A DNA stretch of 64,000 bases from Pseudomonadota bacterium (GTDB lineage: Bacteria; Pseudomonadota; Alphaproteobacteria; Dongiales; Dongiaceae). The translations under genes were made by a program, and so were the position numbers. Location of the stretch: positions 868,001-932,000 of the forward strand of contig JAJYUT010000001.1 of assembly GCA_021792365.1 (NCBI GenBank). Direction: 5' to 3'. Shown here piece by piece: positions 18,762-27,249 of the stretch. The number at the start of each line of letters is the position of its first letter. Within the stretch, counting starts at the first letter, position 1. A model generated the notes under the pieces. That model was not told the DNA's origin. It did not search any database and saw only the letters and a program-made list of their open reading frames with translations.

Positions 18762-19724
18762 CTAATAGAACACGCCGCGCGCGCGGTGGCGCGGGATCGC
18801 CTTGTAGCGCGCATCCTGGCCGCGGTTCCACAGCAGGTAGTCGAGCGCCATGGAGGTGATGTGCGCGTGGCCGGTGGCGTGGAGGTGCTGTTTCAGCAGT
18901 TCGACAGCGTGCAGGGCGGCGGCGCGGATCTCGACCTCCTCGATGGAGCCGGCCGCGAGCGGGTCGCCCCGGTCGATGCGCGCGGCGAGATCCGGATCGT
19001 ATTCAAGGACGCCGTCGACCCGCAGCACATGTGGCACCAGATTATCGGCGAAGATGGTGAGCCGGTCGAGGTCATCGAATCTTCCCCAACCCTCGTTCCC
19101 GAAGGCGAGGCCGAGATCGGCGGCTGTGAGTTGCGCGCGCTTCATGAACGGCACCTTGCGGCCCTGCCAGATTGCCACATCGTCGAAGAACGGCATGATG
19201 CGGAGCGTCGCGACCAGATGCTCGGCCTTATGGTCAGCGCGCTCGACCAACCGGGCTGGATCACCTTCGAAGCGCGCCAGCAGCAGCGCGCCGAGATCGT
19301 TGAGCGCCTTGGCGAACAGACCCATCAGCTCCCCCGCCTGGGGCGAGCCAAGGTCCTGGCCGAAGATGCGCGCGCAATCGCCCTGCGTCAGCCGGGCGAG
19401 GCGCGCGGCGCTCGGCGCACCCTCCGCCTGGAACCAATCCTTGAGGCCGGCGGCCACCGTGAAATAGCCGGAATGGCCCGGACGCTTGCGGATATGCGGG
19501 AAGTAGCCGGAACCGAAATTGATCGCATCGAGAGCCAGGATGAAGGCGAGGGTGTCCTTGCCGTGGCCCAGATGATGCGTCGCGGGGTCGAGCGTCGCCG
19601 CGCCGATCTCCGCGACCGGGAAGTCGCGCGCATACTGCTCAAGGCGCGCCTGGTCGATGCGCACGCGCGCCGCCTGCTCCGCCACCACGCGGCAGCTTTC
19701 CCGGATGTCGTCGAAGATCGACAT
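18762..19724 (-). CDS. Queuosine salvage protein (DUF2419 / queuosine 5'-phosphate N-glycosylase type)
   Basis: The family releases queuine from queuosine 5'-phosphate so that it can be reused for tRNA modification; eukaryotic QNG1 (DUF2419) is the reference. The 320-residue protein begins IRESCRVVAEQAARVRID, contains LAFILALDAINFGSGYFP near residue 60-80, and later RIMPFFDD, FMKRAQLTAADL and FADNLVPHVLR, all family hallmarks. GGGAGCC precedes ATG 19724; upstream in-frame sequence has no signal. The product should be cytoplasmic. No queuine transporter or tgt gene is visible nearby. The downstream repeat protein is likely co-expressed. Family assignment is good; the precise substrate is inferred. 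Confidence 0.78.
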   Translation of the reverse strand: MSIFDDIRESCRVVAEQAARVRIDQARLEQYARDFPVAEIGAATLDPATHHLGHGKDTLAFILALDAINFGSGYFPHIRKRPGHSGYFTVAAGLKDWFQAEGAPSAARLARLTQGDCARIFGQDLGSPQAGELMGLFAKALNDLGALLLARFEGDPARLVERADHKAEHLVATLRIMPFFDDVAIWQGRKVPFMKRAQLTAADLGLAFGNEGWGRFDDLDRLTIFADNLVPHVLRVDGVLEYDPDLAARIDRGDPLAAGSIEEVEIRAAALHAVELLKQHLHATGHAHITSMALDYLLWNRGQDARYKAIPRHRARGVFY

Positions 19725-19819
19725 GGAGGCTCCCTTCCGGCGCCAGTCTAGCGGGCGGCCATGGCGGCGTCCAAGCCAGGACTGTGCCGTCACGCTGCCG
19801 CAGGGGCGGAACGCCGCGC

Positions 19820-20629
19820 TCAGGTGAAGCGGATGGTCATCGGCTCGAGGCCGATGCCGTGCAATTCCGTCCGCCAGGTCTCGCCAGGCGCGACCGGAAA
19901 GGCGCGGGTCACGGTGCCGGTGGTGATGATCTCGCCGGCGGCCAAGGGCGGGTTGTGCCGGTCGGTGGCGAGCAGGTCGTTGAGGTGGCGCAGGGCAGAC
20001 AAGGGGCCGTCCAGCACGTTCCGCGCCTGCCCGCGATCGACCAGCATATCGTCGCGATGGATGCTGATCTCGAAGCCGGCGAGCGCGGCCAGCCAATCCG
20101 CCTTCGGCAGAGCCTCGACCGGCACGCGCGGCCCCATGCGATAGGCGCCATGCAGGGCGAAGGCGGCGACGGTGTCCGCCGCGGCGAAGCGCCATGCGGG
20201 GAAGAGGGAGTGCACGATCTCGAAACCATGGGCGACCCAGCCGATGCAGCCGAGCAGGGCAACCTCGTCCATGCCCGGCTCCGGCGCGCAAGCAAGGCCG
20301 AAGGCGATCTCCGGCTCGATGCGCGGCTCGAGATAGGGGGCGAGCTCCAATTCCGCGCTCCCGTCGGTTTCCCGCAACGTGGTCGCGTACATGTCGCCCC
20401 AGATCGGGGCATAGACCTGGTATTCGTCCCAGATGGTACGGTTGGTGAAGCCGATCTTGCGCCCGATTGGCTGCTCCCCACGCGCCTGACGGATGCGTCG
20501 CAGCGCGGCGGTCACCCGGTAGGCTTCGTCGAGGCCGAAGCCGGGCAGGCGCCCGGCAATGGACGCGATCGGCCGGCGCGCGGTCCAGGCCTCCATGATC
20601 TCGTGCGCAATCCGGTCAGGGTTGATCAT
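19820..20629 (-). CDS. 2-keto-4-pentenoate hydratase (MhpD) family protein
   Basis: Fumarylacetoacetate-hydrolase-fold enzyme. Conserved elements of the MhpD/DmpE/HpaH group are GRKIGFTN near residue 57, RIEPEIAFGL for metal binding (Glu pair near 105) and GEIITTGTVTRAFPVAPGE near the C-terminus. These enzymes hydrate 2-hydroxypenta-2,4-dienoates or decarboxylate oxalocrotonate during meta-cleavage of aromatics. No other aromatic-degradation gene is next to it, so the physiological substrate is open. Length 269 is usual for the family. Confidence 0.85.
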   Translation of the reverse strand: MINPDRIAHEIMEAWTARRPIASIAGRLPGFGLDEAYRVTAALRRIRQARGEQPIGRKIGFTNRTIWDEYQVYAPIWGDMYATTLRETDGSAELELAPYLEPRIEPEIAFGLACAPEPGMDEVALLGCIGWVAHGFEIVHSLFPAWRFAAADTVAAFALHGAYRMGPRVPVEALPKADWLAALAGFEISIHRDDMLVDRGQARNVLDGPLSALRHLNDLLATDRHNPPLAAGEIITTGTVTRAFPVAPGETWRTELHGIGLEPMTIRFT

Positions 20630-20711
20630 GGGGCCTATCTGGCGCGATATTCCACGGGGGCGTCAATATGATCGCCGCATGGATGCCGCATTGGTGGCAT
20701 GAGATACCGCC

Positions 20712-22007
20712 ATGACAGACCGGCTTCTCCTCGCGTCCGCCGTGCTGGCCGGTTGCCTGACACTCGGCCCGGCCCTGGCCGCGTCGGGTTTAGAATCGCG
20801 CTTATGCCACACCCTCCGCCTGGAGCCGCCGCTGCGGGTCGAGGCCTGCACGCGGGCCCTGCAAGCGCCCGATCTCAGCATGCAGCAGCAGGTGGCGCTG
20901 CTGGGCGCGCGCGGCAGGGCCCTGGATGAGCTTGGCGACTACAAGCGGGCGATCGCCGATTACGATGCCGCCATCGTATTGGCGCCGCAGGACCCGGTGC
21001 TGCACCTCAATCGCGGCGTCGCGAAGATCCATGACGGCCGGCCCGCCGACGCCATCCCCGATTACGAGATCGCGCTCCGCCTGAAGCCGGACTGGCACCT
21101 GCCCTATTTCGATCGGGCGGTGGCGCTTGGCGATCTGGGGCAGCGCGCGGCGGCGCTGAAGGATTTCGAGCGCGCGATCCGCCTGAAGCCGGACGATGCC
21201 TGGATCTATGTCGGACAGGGCGACGTGCTGGCGGCTTCCGGCGATCTGGCGCGCGCGCTCGCCGCCTACGACAAGGCGCTGGCGCTGCGGCCTGAGCTGG
21301 ACGACCCGCGCGCCAAGCGCGCCGCCGTCCTGCTGCGCCTGGACCGCCCGGCGGAGGCGCTGCCGGAACTCGATCGCGTTCTCGCCGCGCATCCGTCCAA
21401 GCCGCATCTCTGGCAGACGCGTGGCGCGGCGAAGTTCCAGCTTGCGCGTTATGCGGATGCTGCGGCGGATTTCGCGCGCACGCTCGCACTGGCGCCGCAG
21501 GACAGCGATGCGCGCCGCGCCCTCGCGCGCGCTTATCTCGGCGCCGGCGACCCGGAGCGCGCATGGCAGGCGATGATGCCCGCGCTGGACTCGTCCAGGC
21601 AGGAAGCGGCGGACCTGGCGCTCGGCGCGCTGGTCGCGCTGCACCTGGGCCGCGTGTCCGTTGCGGAGACGCTGGCCCGCCGCGCCGGCGCGCTCCAGCC
21701 GGGCGAGGGAACCGCACAGGCGATCCTCGCTCTCGCGCTGTGGCGCCAGCGCGATGCACAGGGCGCGCGCAATGCGGCGGCGCTGTCCGCCACGTTCGCG
21801 CCGCAGGATGCGGAGATCGCGGCCATCGCCAGGGGCATGAGTATCCAAGCCAGCGATCTGCCCGTTCCACCCCCGCCCAGGACGACGCCGGCCAAGGCCG
21901 CGCTCGCGGAGTGCATCGCCTCTCTGGAGACGGGCGATCGTGCCGCCGCGCGGGCGGCAGGGCCGGGGTGGTCGCTCTGCCGCTTGGCGGCCGGCCTGAC
22001 CGAATAG
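20712..22007 (+). CDS. Exported TPR repeat protein (possible lipoprotein)
   Basis: The N-terminus LLLASAVLAGCLTLGPALAASG is a secretion signal. LAGC with Cys15 reads as a lipobox, but ALA-AS at about residue 24 would also fit signal peptidase I. From residue 48 to about 330 there are seven or eight canonical TPR units (such as DYKRAIADYDAAIVLAPQDP and AAALKDFERAIRLKPDDAW). The C-terminal 90 residues are Ala/Pro-rich. It is a periplasmic or membrane-anchored scaffold of unknown partner, lying upstream of irr with an 86-base gap. Confidence 0.75.
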   Translation: MTDRLLLASAVLAGCLTLGPALAASGLESRLCHTLRLEPPLRVEACTRALQAPDLSMQQQVALLGARGRALDELGDYKRAIADYDAAIVLAPQDPVLHLNRGVAKIHDGRPADAIPDYEIALRLKPDWHLPYFDRAVALGDLGQRAAALKDFERAIRLKPDDAWIYVGQGDVLAASGDLARALAAYDKALALRPELDDPRAKRAAVLLRLDRPAEALPELDRVLAAHPSKPHLWQTRGAAKFQLARYADAAADFARTLALAPQDSDARRALARAYLGAGDPERAWQAMMPALDSSRQEAADLALGALVALHLGRVSVAETLARRAGALQPGEGTAQAILALALWRQRDAQGARNAAALSATFAPQDAEIAAIARGMSIQASDLPVPPPPRTTPAKAALAECIASLETGDRAAARAAGPGWSLCRLAAGLTE

Positions 22008-22034
22008 GGCAACAGAGCTGAGCTATGCGGGAAG

Positions 22035-22052
22035 TTTTTAACCGCTCTAAAA
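22035..22052. promoter_or_regulatory. ICE-like site upstream of irr
   Basis: TTTTTAACCGCTCTAAAA resembles the iron control element of rhizobial Irr (TTTAGAA-N3-TTCTAAA pattern), with half-sites TTTTTAA and TCTAAAA. Its position 42 bases before the irr start fits autoregulation. The left half-site is degenerate. Confidence 0.4.
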
Positions 22053-22093
22053 GGGGCCTTCAAATCCCGCAAACGTCTGATAATATTTCGGCC

Positions 22094-22528
22094 ATGACTG
22101 AACCCAAGCAGATTGAGCAGCGTCCCTTCACCCCGATTGTCCAGCGCCTGCGGGCGGCCGGCTTGCGGCCCACTTCGCAGCGGCTTTATCTCGCGCGCTT
22201 GCTGTTCGAGCAGGGCGACCGGCACGTGACGGCGGAGCAATTGCATTCGGAAGCCCAGGCGGCGCGCATTCCGGTGTCGCTGGCGACCGTCTACAACACG
22301 CTGCACCAGTTCACGGCCGCGGGACTGCTGCGCGAGCTGGTGATTGAATCGGGTCGCTCCTATTTCGACACCAACGTCACCAATCATCACCATTTCTTCT
22401 TCGAGGAGAATGGCGCGCTGGTCGACATACCGGGCGAGCATGTCGCCCTGGCCACCCTCCCGACCCCGCCGGAAGGCGCGAAGATCAGTCGGGTCGACGT
22501 GGTGGTGCGGGTAACCCGCGACATCTAG
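22094..22528 (+). CDS. irr: Iron response regulator Irr (Fur family)
   Basis: Fur-family repressor/activator that in alphaproteobacteria responds to haem status rather than directly to ferrous iron. The 144-residue protein has the Fur winged helix (RLRAAGLRPTSQRLYLARLLF, PVSLATVYNTLHQF) and the Irr hallmark NHHHFFFEENG near residue 95. The N-terminal GCPxH haem motif of Bradyrhizobium Irr is absent, as in many other Irr proteins. I chose ATG 22094; ATG 22025 is in frame, but the ICE-like site would lie inside the coding region. Neighbours (rubrerythrin and Fe-S proteins) fit an iron/peroxide role. Confidence 0.88.
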   Translation: MTEPKQIEQRPFTPIVQRLRAAGLRPTSQRLYLARLLFEQGDRHVTAEQLHSEAQAARIPVSLATVYNTLHQFTAAGLLRELVIESGRSYFDTNVTNHHHFFFEENGALVDIPGEHVALATLPTPPEGAKISRVDVVVRVTRDI

Positions 22529-22548
22529 CCATCAGAAGAATTTATGCA

Positions 22549-22591
22549 GTTCGAACAGCCGTTCGAACGCTAGTTTGTAACAGTTCTAGAA
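22549..22591. promoter_or_regulatory. Repeated palindromes in the rubrerythrin promoter region
   Basis: Two copies of the 8-bp palindrome GTTCGAAC lie at 22549-22556 and 22561-22568, 12 bases centre to centre, and a third 8-bp palindrome TTCTAGAA lies at 22584-22591. The array sits between irr and rubrerythrin, about 130-170 bases before the rubrerythrin start, and looks like a multi-site operator. Confidence 0.55.
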
Positions 22592-22717
22592 TTCTTGACG
22601 GCGGGCGCGAAGCGTCCCATAGTTGGCTTCGAAGGCGGCGAGTCTGGCCGCCGCCTGCCAGTTCCGGTCGGGAGCCGGAAGAGAGAACCCCAGCCAAAAG
22701 CATCAGGGAGAATGACC

Positions 22718-23137
22718 ATGGCAACACTGAAAGACACCAAGACGGAAGGCAATCTGAAGGCGGCATTCGCCGGCGAGAGCCAGGCCAACCGTCGCTATCT
22801 CTATTTCGCCCAGAAGGCCGACGTCGAAGGCTTCAATGACGTGTCCGCCGTGTTCCGCTCGACCGCGGAGGGCGAGACCGGCCATGCGCACGGCCATCTC
22901 GAGTTCCTCGAGGGCGTGGGCGACCCGGCGACCGGCTTGCCGATCGGCTCCACCGCGAACAACCTGAAGGCCGCCATCGCGGGCGAGACCCACGAATACA
23001 CCGACATGTACCCGGGCATGGCCCGCACCGCGCGCGAGGAAGGCTTCGACGAGGTCGCGGATTGGTTCGAGACCTTGGCGAAGGCCGAGAAGTCGCATGC
23101 CGGGCGTTTCCAGAAGGCGCTCGACACGCTGGGCTGA
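22718..23137 (+). CDS. Rubrerythrin (diiron domain only)
   Basis: Ferritin-like diiron peroxidase of 139 residues that lacks the C-terminal rubredoxin domain of classical rubrerythrin, so an external electron donor is required. Diiron ligands are visible as [12 protein letters not shown], the first E-x2-H in [20 protein letters not shown] and the second E-x2-H in [16 protein letters not shown] ends seven bases before ATG 22718; ATG 22712 lies too close to that site. Expected to reduce hydrogen peroxide in the cytoplasm. The two downstream genes point in the same direction and are probably functionally linked. Confidence 0.9.
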   Translation: MATLKDTKTEGNLKAAFAGESQANRRYLYFAQKADVEGFNDVSAVFRSTAEGETGHAHGHLEFLEGVGDPATGLPIGSTANNLKAAIAGETHEYTDMYPGMARTAREEGFDEVADWFETLAKAEKSHAGRFQKALDTLG

Positions 23138-23162
23138 GACGCCGCCGCAGCGATTGCATTGA

Positions 23163-23188
23163 GGGACGGCGCGACGCTGCGCCGTCCC
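23163..23188 (+). terminator. Hairpin after rubrerythrin
   Basis: Perfect 10-bp stem GGGACGGCGC / GCGCCGTCCC with a 6-base loop, followed by a pyrimidine-rich but not T-rich stretch. Possibly a partial terminator, or an mRNA-stabilising element that raises rubrerythrin over the downstream genes. Confidence 0.55.
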
Positions 23189-23227
23189 CGCCCTATTCTG
23201 TTGATTGTGAACGCTAGGTAAGAACCG

Positions 23228-24562
23228 ATGCGCGAAGGCAGCCTGGAAGCGCCCGTTCGGCACGCGCTCGACTGGCGGAATCCCGATTTCTACGACGTGC
23301 AGAAGATCGAAGCGGAGATGCACCGCGTCTTCGACATCTGCCATACCTGCCGGCGCTGCTTCAATCTGTGCGATGCCTTCCCGAAACTGTTCGATCTGAT
23401 CGACGAATCGCCGACCGGCGAACTGGATGGCGTGAAGCCGGCCGACTACAAGCAGGTGGTCGACAGGTGCACGCTCTGCGACCTCTGCTTCATGACCAAG
23501 TGCCCCTATGTGCCGCCGCACGAATGGGCCTTGGACTTCCCGCACCTGTTGCTGCGCTATCGCGCGGCGGAAGTGAAACAGGGGCAGTCAAGCAAGGTTT
23601 ACAAGCAACTGACCGAGACCGACCGCAACGGCAAGGCGGCCAGCTTCGCCGCACCGGTCATCAACTGGGCGAACAAGGCCAAACCGCTCCGCGTCGTGAT
23701 GGAAAAGGCCGTGCACATCGATGCCGAGGCGAAGCTGCCGAAGTTCTGCGGCCGCACCCTCGTCATGCGCGCGGCGGAAGAGCCGGTGAAGGTGAACGAC
23801 GCGGCCCCGGCCTATGGGCGCAAGGCGGTGCTCTACGCCACCTGCTTCTCGAACTACAACAATCCGGAGATCGGCATTGCGGCGCGCAAGGTGCTGGCGC
23901 ATAACGGCGTCGAGACCGAGGTGGTCTATCCGCGCTGCTGCGGCATGCCGCAATTCGAGCGCGGCGACGTGGCGCGCGTCGCCGATCACGCGCGGACGGT
24001 GAGCGAGGAACTCGTGTCCTATATCGAGGAGGGCTACGAGGTGATCGCGCTGGTGCCGTCCTGCGCGCTGATGCTGAAATTCGAATGGCCGCTGATCCTG
24101 CCGGAAGATCCCAAGGTCAAGGCAGTGTCGGAGGCGACCTACGACGTCTCCGAATACGTGGTGGAGATTGCGGGGCGAGAGGGGCTGGCGCCCGGCCTGA
24201 AGCCGCTGCCGGGCGGGATCGCGCTGCACATCGCCTGCCACGCACGGGCGCAGAATGTCGGGCACAAGGCGGCGGAGATGCTGCGCCTCATTCCCGACCC
24301 GGACGTCCAGGTGATCGAGCGCTGCTCCGGCCATGGCGGCGCCTGGGGCGTGCTGAAAGGCAATTTCGACATCGCGATCAAGGTCGGCCGGCCGGTGGCG
24401 CGGCAGGCCCTGCAATCCGGCAAGGCGCATGTCGCCTCGGAATGCCCGCTGGCCGCGGACCACATCGTGCAAGGCATGGAAAGGCTTGCGGACGGCGGCG
24501 CTTTCCCGCAAGAAGCTCCCCACCCGATCCAACTCCTTGCCAAGTCCTATGGGCTGATGTGA
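23228..24562 (+). CDS. Heterodisulfide reductase-related Fe-S protein (ferredoxin domain plus CCG domains)
   Basis: A 444-residue protein of the GlpC/HdrD type. Two [4Fe-4S] motifs lie at the N-terminus: [15 protein letters not shown] near residue 38 and [13 protein letters not shown] near residue 82. A CCG domain follows ([13 protein letters not shown] ... [14 protein letters not shown]), then a second CCG-like region in which the motif reads ERCSGHGG, so one Cys of the usual pair is replaced. No membrane segment. It likely passes electrons to or from the rubrerythrin, which lacks its own rubredoxin; this is inferred from repeated co-occurrence with rubrerythrin and DUF3501 in alphaproteobacteria. 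Confidence 0.86.
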   Translation: MREGSLEAPVRHALDWRNPDFYDVQKIEAEMHRVFDICHTCRRCFNLCDAFPKLFDLIDESPTGELDGVKPADYKQVVDRCTLCDLCFMTKCPYVPPHEWALDFPHLLLRYRAAEVKQGQSSKVYKQLTETDRNGKAASFAAPVINWANKAKPLRVVMEKAVHIDAEAKLPKFCGRTLVMRAAEEPVKVNDAAPAYGRKAVLYATCFSNYNNPEIGIAARKVLAHNGVETEVVYPRCCGMPQFERGDVARVADHARTVSEELVSYIEEGYEVIALVPSCALMLKFEWPLILPEDPKVKAVSEATYDVSEYVVEIAGREGLAPGLKPLPGGIALHIACHARAQNVGHKAAEMLRLIPDPDVQVIERCSGHGGAWGVLKGNFDIAIKVGRPVARQALQSGKAHVASECPLAADHIVQGMERLADGGAFPQEAPHPIQLLAKSYGLM

Positions 24563-24567
24563 CGATC

Positions 24568-25158
24568 ATGGCACCCAGGAAAGAGATCACGCCCGCCGAC
24601 ATCCTGCCTCACGCGGAATATGCCAAGCGCCGCGCCGCCATGCGCGCGGAGATCGTGGCGAAGAAGAAGAACCGGCGCCTGGAGGTCGGGCCGGTCGCGA
24701 CCTTCTATTTCGAGTGCTACGAGACGATGCTGCAGCAGGTGCAGGAGATGCTGCACATCGAGAAGGGCGGCGAGGCGCAGATCGCCGACGAGCTGGCCGC
24801 CTATAATCCGCTGATCCCCAAGGGCAGCGAGCTGGTGGCGACCGTGATGTTCGAGATCGACGACCCGGTGCGCCGCGCCCGCGTGCTGGCGCGGCTCGGC
24901 GGGGTCGAGAGCACCATGTTCATCAAGCTCGGCGAGGACAAGATCATGGGCCTGCCCGAGGCGGACCAGGACCGCACCACCGCCGACGGCAAGGCCTCGT
25001 CCGTGCAGTTCGTGCACTTCCCGTTCTCGCGCGCGCAGATCGAGCGCTTCCGGAAACCTGGCGAGACCATCATCGTCGGCATCGAGCACGAGAACTACGC
25101 CCACATGGCCGTGATGTCCGACGCCATTCGCAGGGAGCTGGCGGGGGATTTCGATTAA
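24568..25158 (+). CDS. DUF3501 family protein
   Basis: A 196-residue soluble protein matching DUF3501: ITPADILPHAEYAKRRA at the N-terminus, VGPVATFYFECYETML near residue 45 and EIDDPVRRARVLARLGG near 95. No catalytic motif is known. It starts five bases after the stop of the Fe-S protein, and the pair occurs together with rubrerythrin in other alphaproteobacteria. A role in the same redox or iron pathway is inference. Confidence 0.87.
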   Translation: MAPRKEITPADILPHAEYAKRRAAMRAEIVAKKKNRRLEVGPVATFYFECYETMLQQVQEMLHIEKGGEAQIADELAAYNPLIPKGSELVATVMFEIDDPVRRARVLARLGGVESTMFIKLGEDKIMGLPEADQDRTTADGKASSVQFVHFPFSRAQIERFRKPGETIIVGIEHENYAHMAVMSDAIRRELAGDFD

Positions 25159-25189
25159 GCGCCGGGACGCGCTACCAACTTACCCATGG

Positions 25190-25309
25190 ACGTCATCCCC
25201 GGCTTGACCCGGGATCCATTTCAGCAGTCGCACGACGCTGATGCGGACGGCACTGAACGTCGAGGCTCTCGCAGCGCCAAAATGGAGCCCGGTTCAAGGC
25301 CGGGGTGAC
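25190..25309. repeat. Dispersed palindromic element, copy 3 (inverted pair)
   Basis: CGTCATCCCCGGCTTGACCC at 25190 continuing to GGATCCATTT is repeated in inverted orientation at 25279-25309 (AAATGGAGCCCGG ... GGGGTGACA). About 30-bp arms enclose roughly 58 bases in the space between two convergent genes. Confidence 0.75.
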
Positions 25310-25346
25310 AGAAGAGTGGTGCGGGCGAGAGCGAAGATATCTGACT

Positions 25347-25859
25347 TCAATCCGTTTCGAACACCTCGTCCGGGTAGGTGCCCCAGAAATCGTCGCGCCG
25401 CAGCCAGCCCTTGTGGCCCTTGACCTCGACCCGGCACCAATTGTCGCTGCCGCATTCGGCGATCTCGGCGACCACGCCGGGCTGGAGGATGGCGACGGCC
25501 TTGGCCCCGCCGGTCGGGTCGGTGCGCAGGGTGCGCGCCTCGTCGATGACGAGGGCGCCGCGCTTGCCGGAGAGCAGGTTCTGCTGCACCCAGCCGACGG
25601 TGCCGTCGCGGTCGCGGATGCGCCGCCAAGTGTCGAACTCCTGGATGATCTCCACCGGCAGGCCGCGGCGCTGATAGACCCAGAGGATGGGATAGTCCCG
25701 GCCCGGCCCGGCGCGCAGGTTGACCTCGCTGCTGTCGAGCGAGGCGAACCGCGGCAGCGGCAGGTGATCCTGCGCCGCTGCCGGGGCAAGCCACAGAAGC
25801 GCCGCAGCCAGAGCCATCAGCGATCGCGTCGCGGCCCGCTTCCACGCCATCCGGCGCAT
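25347..25859 (-). CDS. Periplasmic SH3-domain protein
   Basis: A Sec signal peptide (RSLMALAAALLWLAPAAAQ, cleavage after about residue 30) precedes two bacterial SH3-like domains: the first around VNLRAGPGRDYPILWVYQ, with conserved RRIRDRDGTVGWV, and the second around ARTLRTDPTGGAKAVAILQP ending CRVEVKGHKGWL. This is the DUF1058-type arrangement common in alphaproteobacteria. It probably binds peptidoglycan or another envelope partner. It is divergent from the hydroxyacid dehydrogenase gene. Confidence 0.82.
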   Translation of the reverse strand: MRRMAWKRAATRSLMALAAALLWLAPAAAQDHLPLPRFASLDSSEVNLRAGPGRDYPILWVYQRRGLPVEIIQEFDTWRRIRDRDGTVGWVQQNLLSGKRGALVIDEARTLRTDPTGGAKAVAILQPGVVAEIAECGSDNWCRVEVKGHKGWLRRDDFWGTYPDEVFETD

Positions 25860-26074
25860 CCTCCTTGCTCGCGTTCAAGATATTGAATTGCCTGATAATC
25901 CAGCATTCCGCGTTGGGTCAAGGCGAAGCCGCGCACGGACACCCCCGTTCCGCGCCGTTGCTAGACAAATCCGCGTTATTCCTGGTATGGCATCGGCCCA
26001 CGGGCACGGCCGCGGAACGGCCGGCCCAGCCCGCAATGGTCGACCAAGGCCGGGCCGAAAAGGGTAGGCTTTCC

Positions 26075-27058
26075 ATGTCCTCAAAACCGCTGGTCATCGT
26101 CACCCGGAAGCTGCCGGACGCGATCGAGACCCGCATGATGGAGTTGTTCAACGTGCGGCTGAACACCGAGGACATTCCCCTGACCCAGCCGCAGATCATC
26201 GAGGCGGTGAAGACCGCCGATGTCCTGGTGCCGACCGTGACCGACCGGATCGATGCCGCGGTCCTGAGCCAAGCGGGTGAACGGCTGCGCCTCATCGCGT
26301 CCTTCGGCACCGGCGTTGACCATATCGATCTCGCCAGCGCGCGTCAGCGCGGCATCACCGTCACCAACACGCCCGGCGTCCTGACCGAGGACACCGCGGA
26401 CATGACCATGACGCTGATCCTCGCGGTTGCGCGCCGCCTGAGCGAGGGCGAGCGCCTGATCCGCTCCGGCAAGTGGCAGGGCTGGTCGCCCATGGCCATG
26501 CTGGGGCACCGCATCCACGGCAAGCGCCTCGGCATCGTCGGCATGGGGCGCATCGGCTCGGCGGTGGCGAGGCGGGCCCGCGGCTTTGGTCTCTCCGTGC
26601 ATTACCACAACCGGCGGCGGGTCAACCCGCAGCTCGAGCAGCAACTGGAGGCGACCTATTGGGAGAGCCTGGACCAGATGCTCTCCCGCATGGACATCAT
26701 CTCCATCAACTGCCCGCACACGCCGGCGACCTATCACCTGCTCTCCGCGCGGCGGCTGAAGCTGCTGCAGTCCAGGGCCTATATCGTCAACACCGCGCGC
26801 GGCGAGGTGATCGACGAGAACGCCCTGATGCGCATGCTGGAGAAGAAGGAGATCGCCGGCGCGGGGCTCGACGTGTTCGAGCACGAGCCCGCCATCAACC
26901 CCAAGCTGCTGCGCCTCGACAACGTCGTGCTGCTGCCGCATATGGGCTCAGCCACGATCGAAGGCCGCGTGGACATGGGCGAGAAGGTCATTATCAACAT
27001 CAAGACCTTCGTCGACGGCCACAAGCCGCCCGACCGTGTCATCGAGTCGATGCTTTAA
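26075..27058 (+). CDS. D-2-hydroxyacid dehydrogenase (glyoxylate/hydroxypyruvate reductase-like)
   Basis: NAD(P)-dependent reductase of 327 residues. The catalytic domain shows ASFGTGVDHIDLASARQRG; the nucleotide-binding domain has GIVGMGRIGSAVARRARGFG, followed by NTARGEVID (catalytic Arg), GAGLDVFEHEP (Glu) and LLPHMGSAT (His). HNRRRV after the Rossmann beta-2 favours NADPH. The ATG at 26075 follows AGGGTAGG; the frame is open upstream to 25865 without a better start. Most like glyoxylate or hydroxypyruvate reductases, but the substrate is not fixed by sequence. Confidence 0.88.
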   Translation: MSSKPLVIVTRKLPDAIETRMMELFNVRLNTEDIPLTQPQIIEAVKTADVLVPTVTDRIDAAVLSQAGERLRLIASFGTGVDHIDLASARQRGITVTNTPGVLTEDTADMTMTLILAVARRLSEGERLIRSGKWQGWSPMAMLGHRIHGKRLGIVGMGRIGSAVARRARGFGLSVHYHNRRRVNPQLEQQLEATYWESLDQMLSRMDIISINCPHTPATYHLLSARRLKLLQSRAYIVNTARGEVIDENALMRMLEKKEIAGAGLDVFEHEPAINPKLLRLDNVVLLPHMGSATIEGRVDMGEKVIINIKTFVDGHKPPDRVIESML

Positions 27059-27079
27059 GAGCGCATTCCACCCTCATAT

Positions 27080-27226
27080 GTCATCCCGGCCAAGCGAAGC
27101 GCGAGCCGGGACCTATGCGACATTGCAGCCAACGCCTGCAGAACGATCGTGTGTACGAACCTCTACACATGCGAGGCGGAAAAAGCGTATGGGTCCCGGG
27201 CCACGCTGCGCGCGCCCGGGATGACA
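27080..27226. repeat. Dispersed palindromic element, copy 4 (inverted pair)
   Basis: TGTCATCCCGGCC ... GAGCCGGGACCTATG at 27080 recurs inverted at 27189-27226 (ATGGGTCCCGGGCCACG ... CCCGGGATGACAG). It fills the 191-base space between convergent genes; no gene is seen there. Confidence 0.75.
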
Positions 27227-27249
27227 GCGGGAGGGGAAAGCGAACGCCA

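Noticed and set aside
25159-27249. CRISPR array in the repeat-containing spacers
   Set aside because: The repeats are inverted pairs of a palindromic element, not regularly spaced direct repeats with unique spacers, and there are no cas genes.
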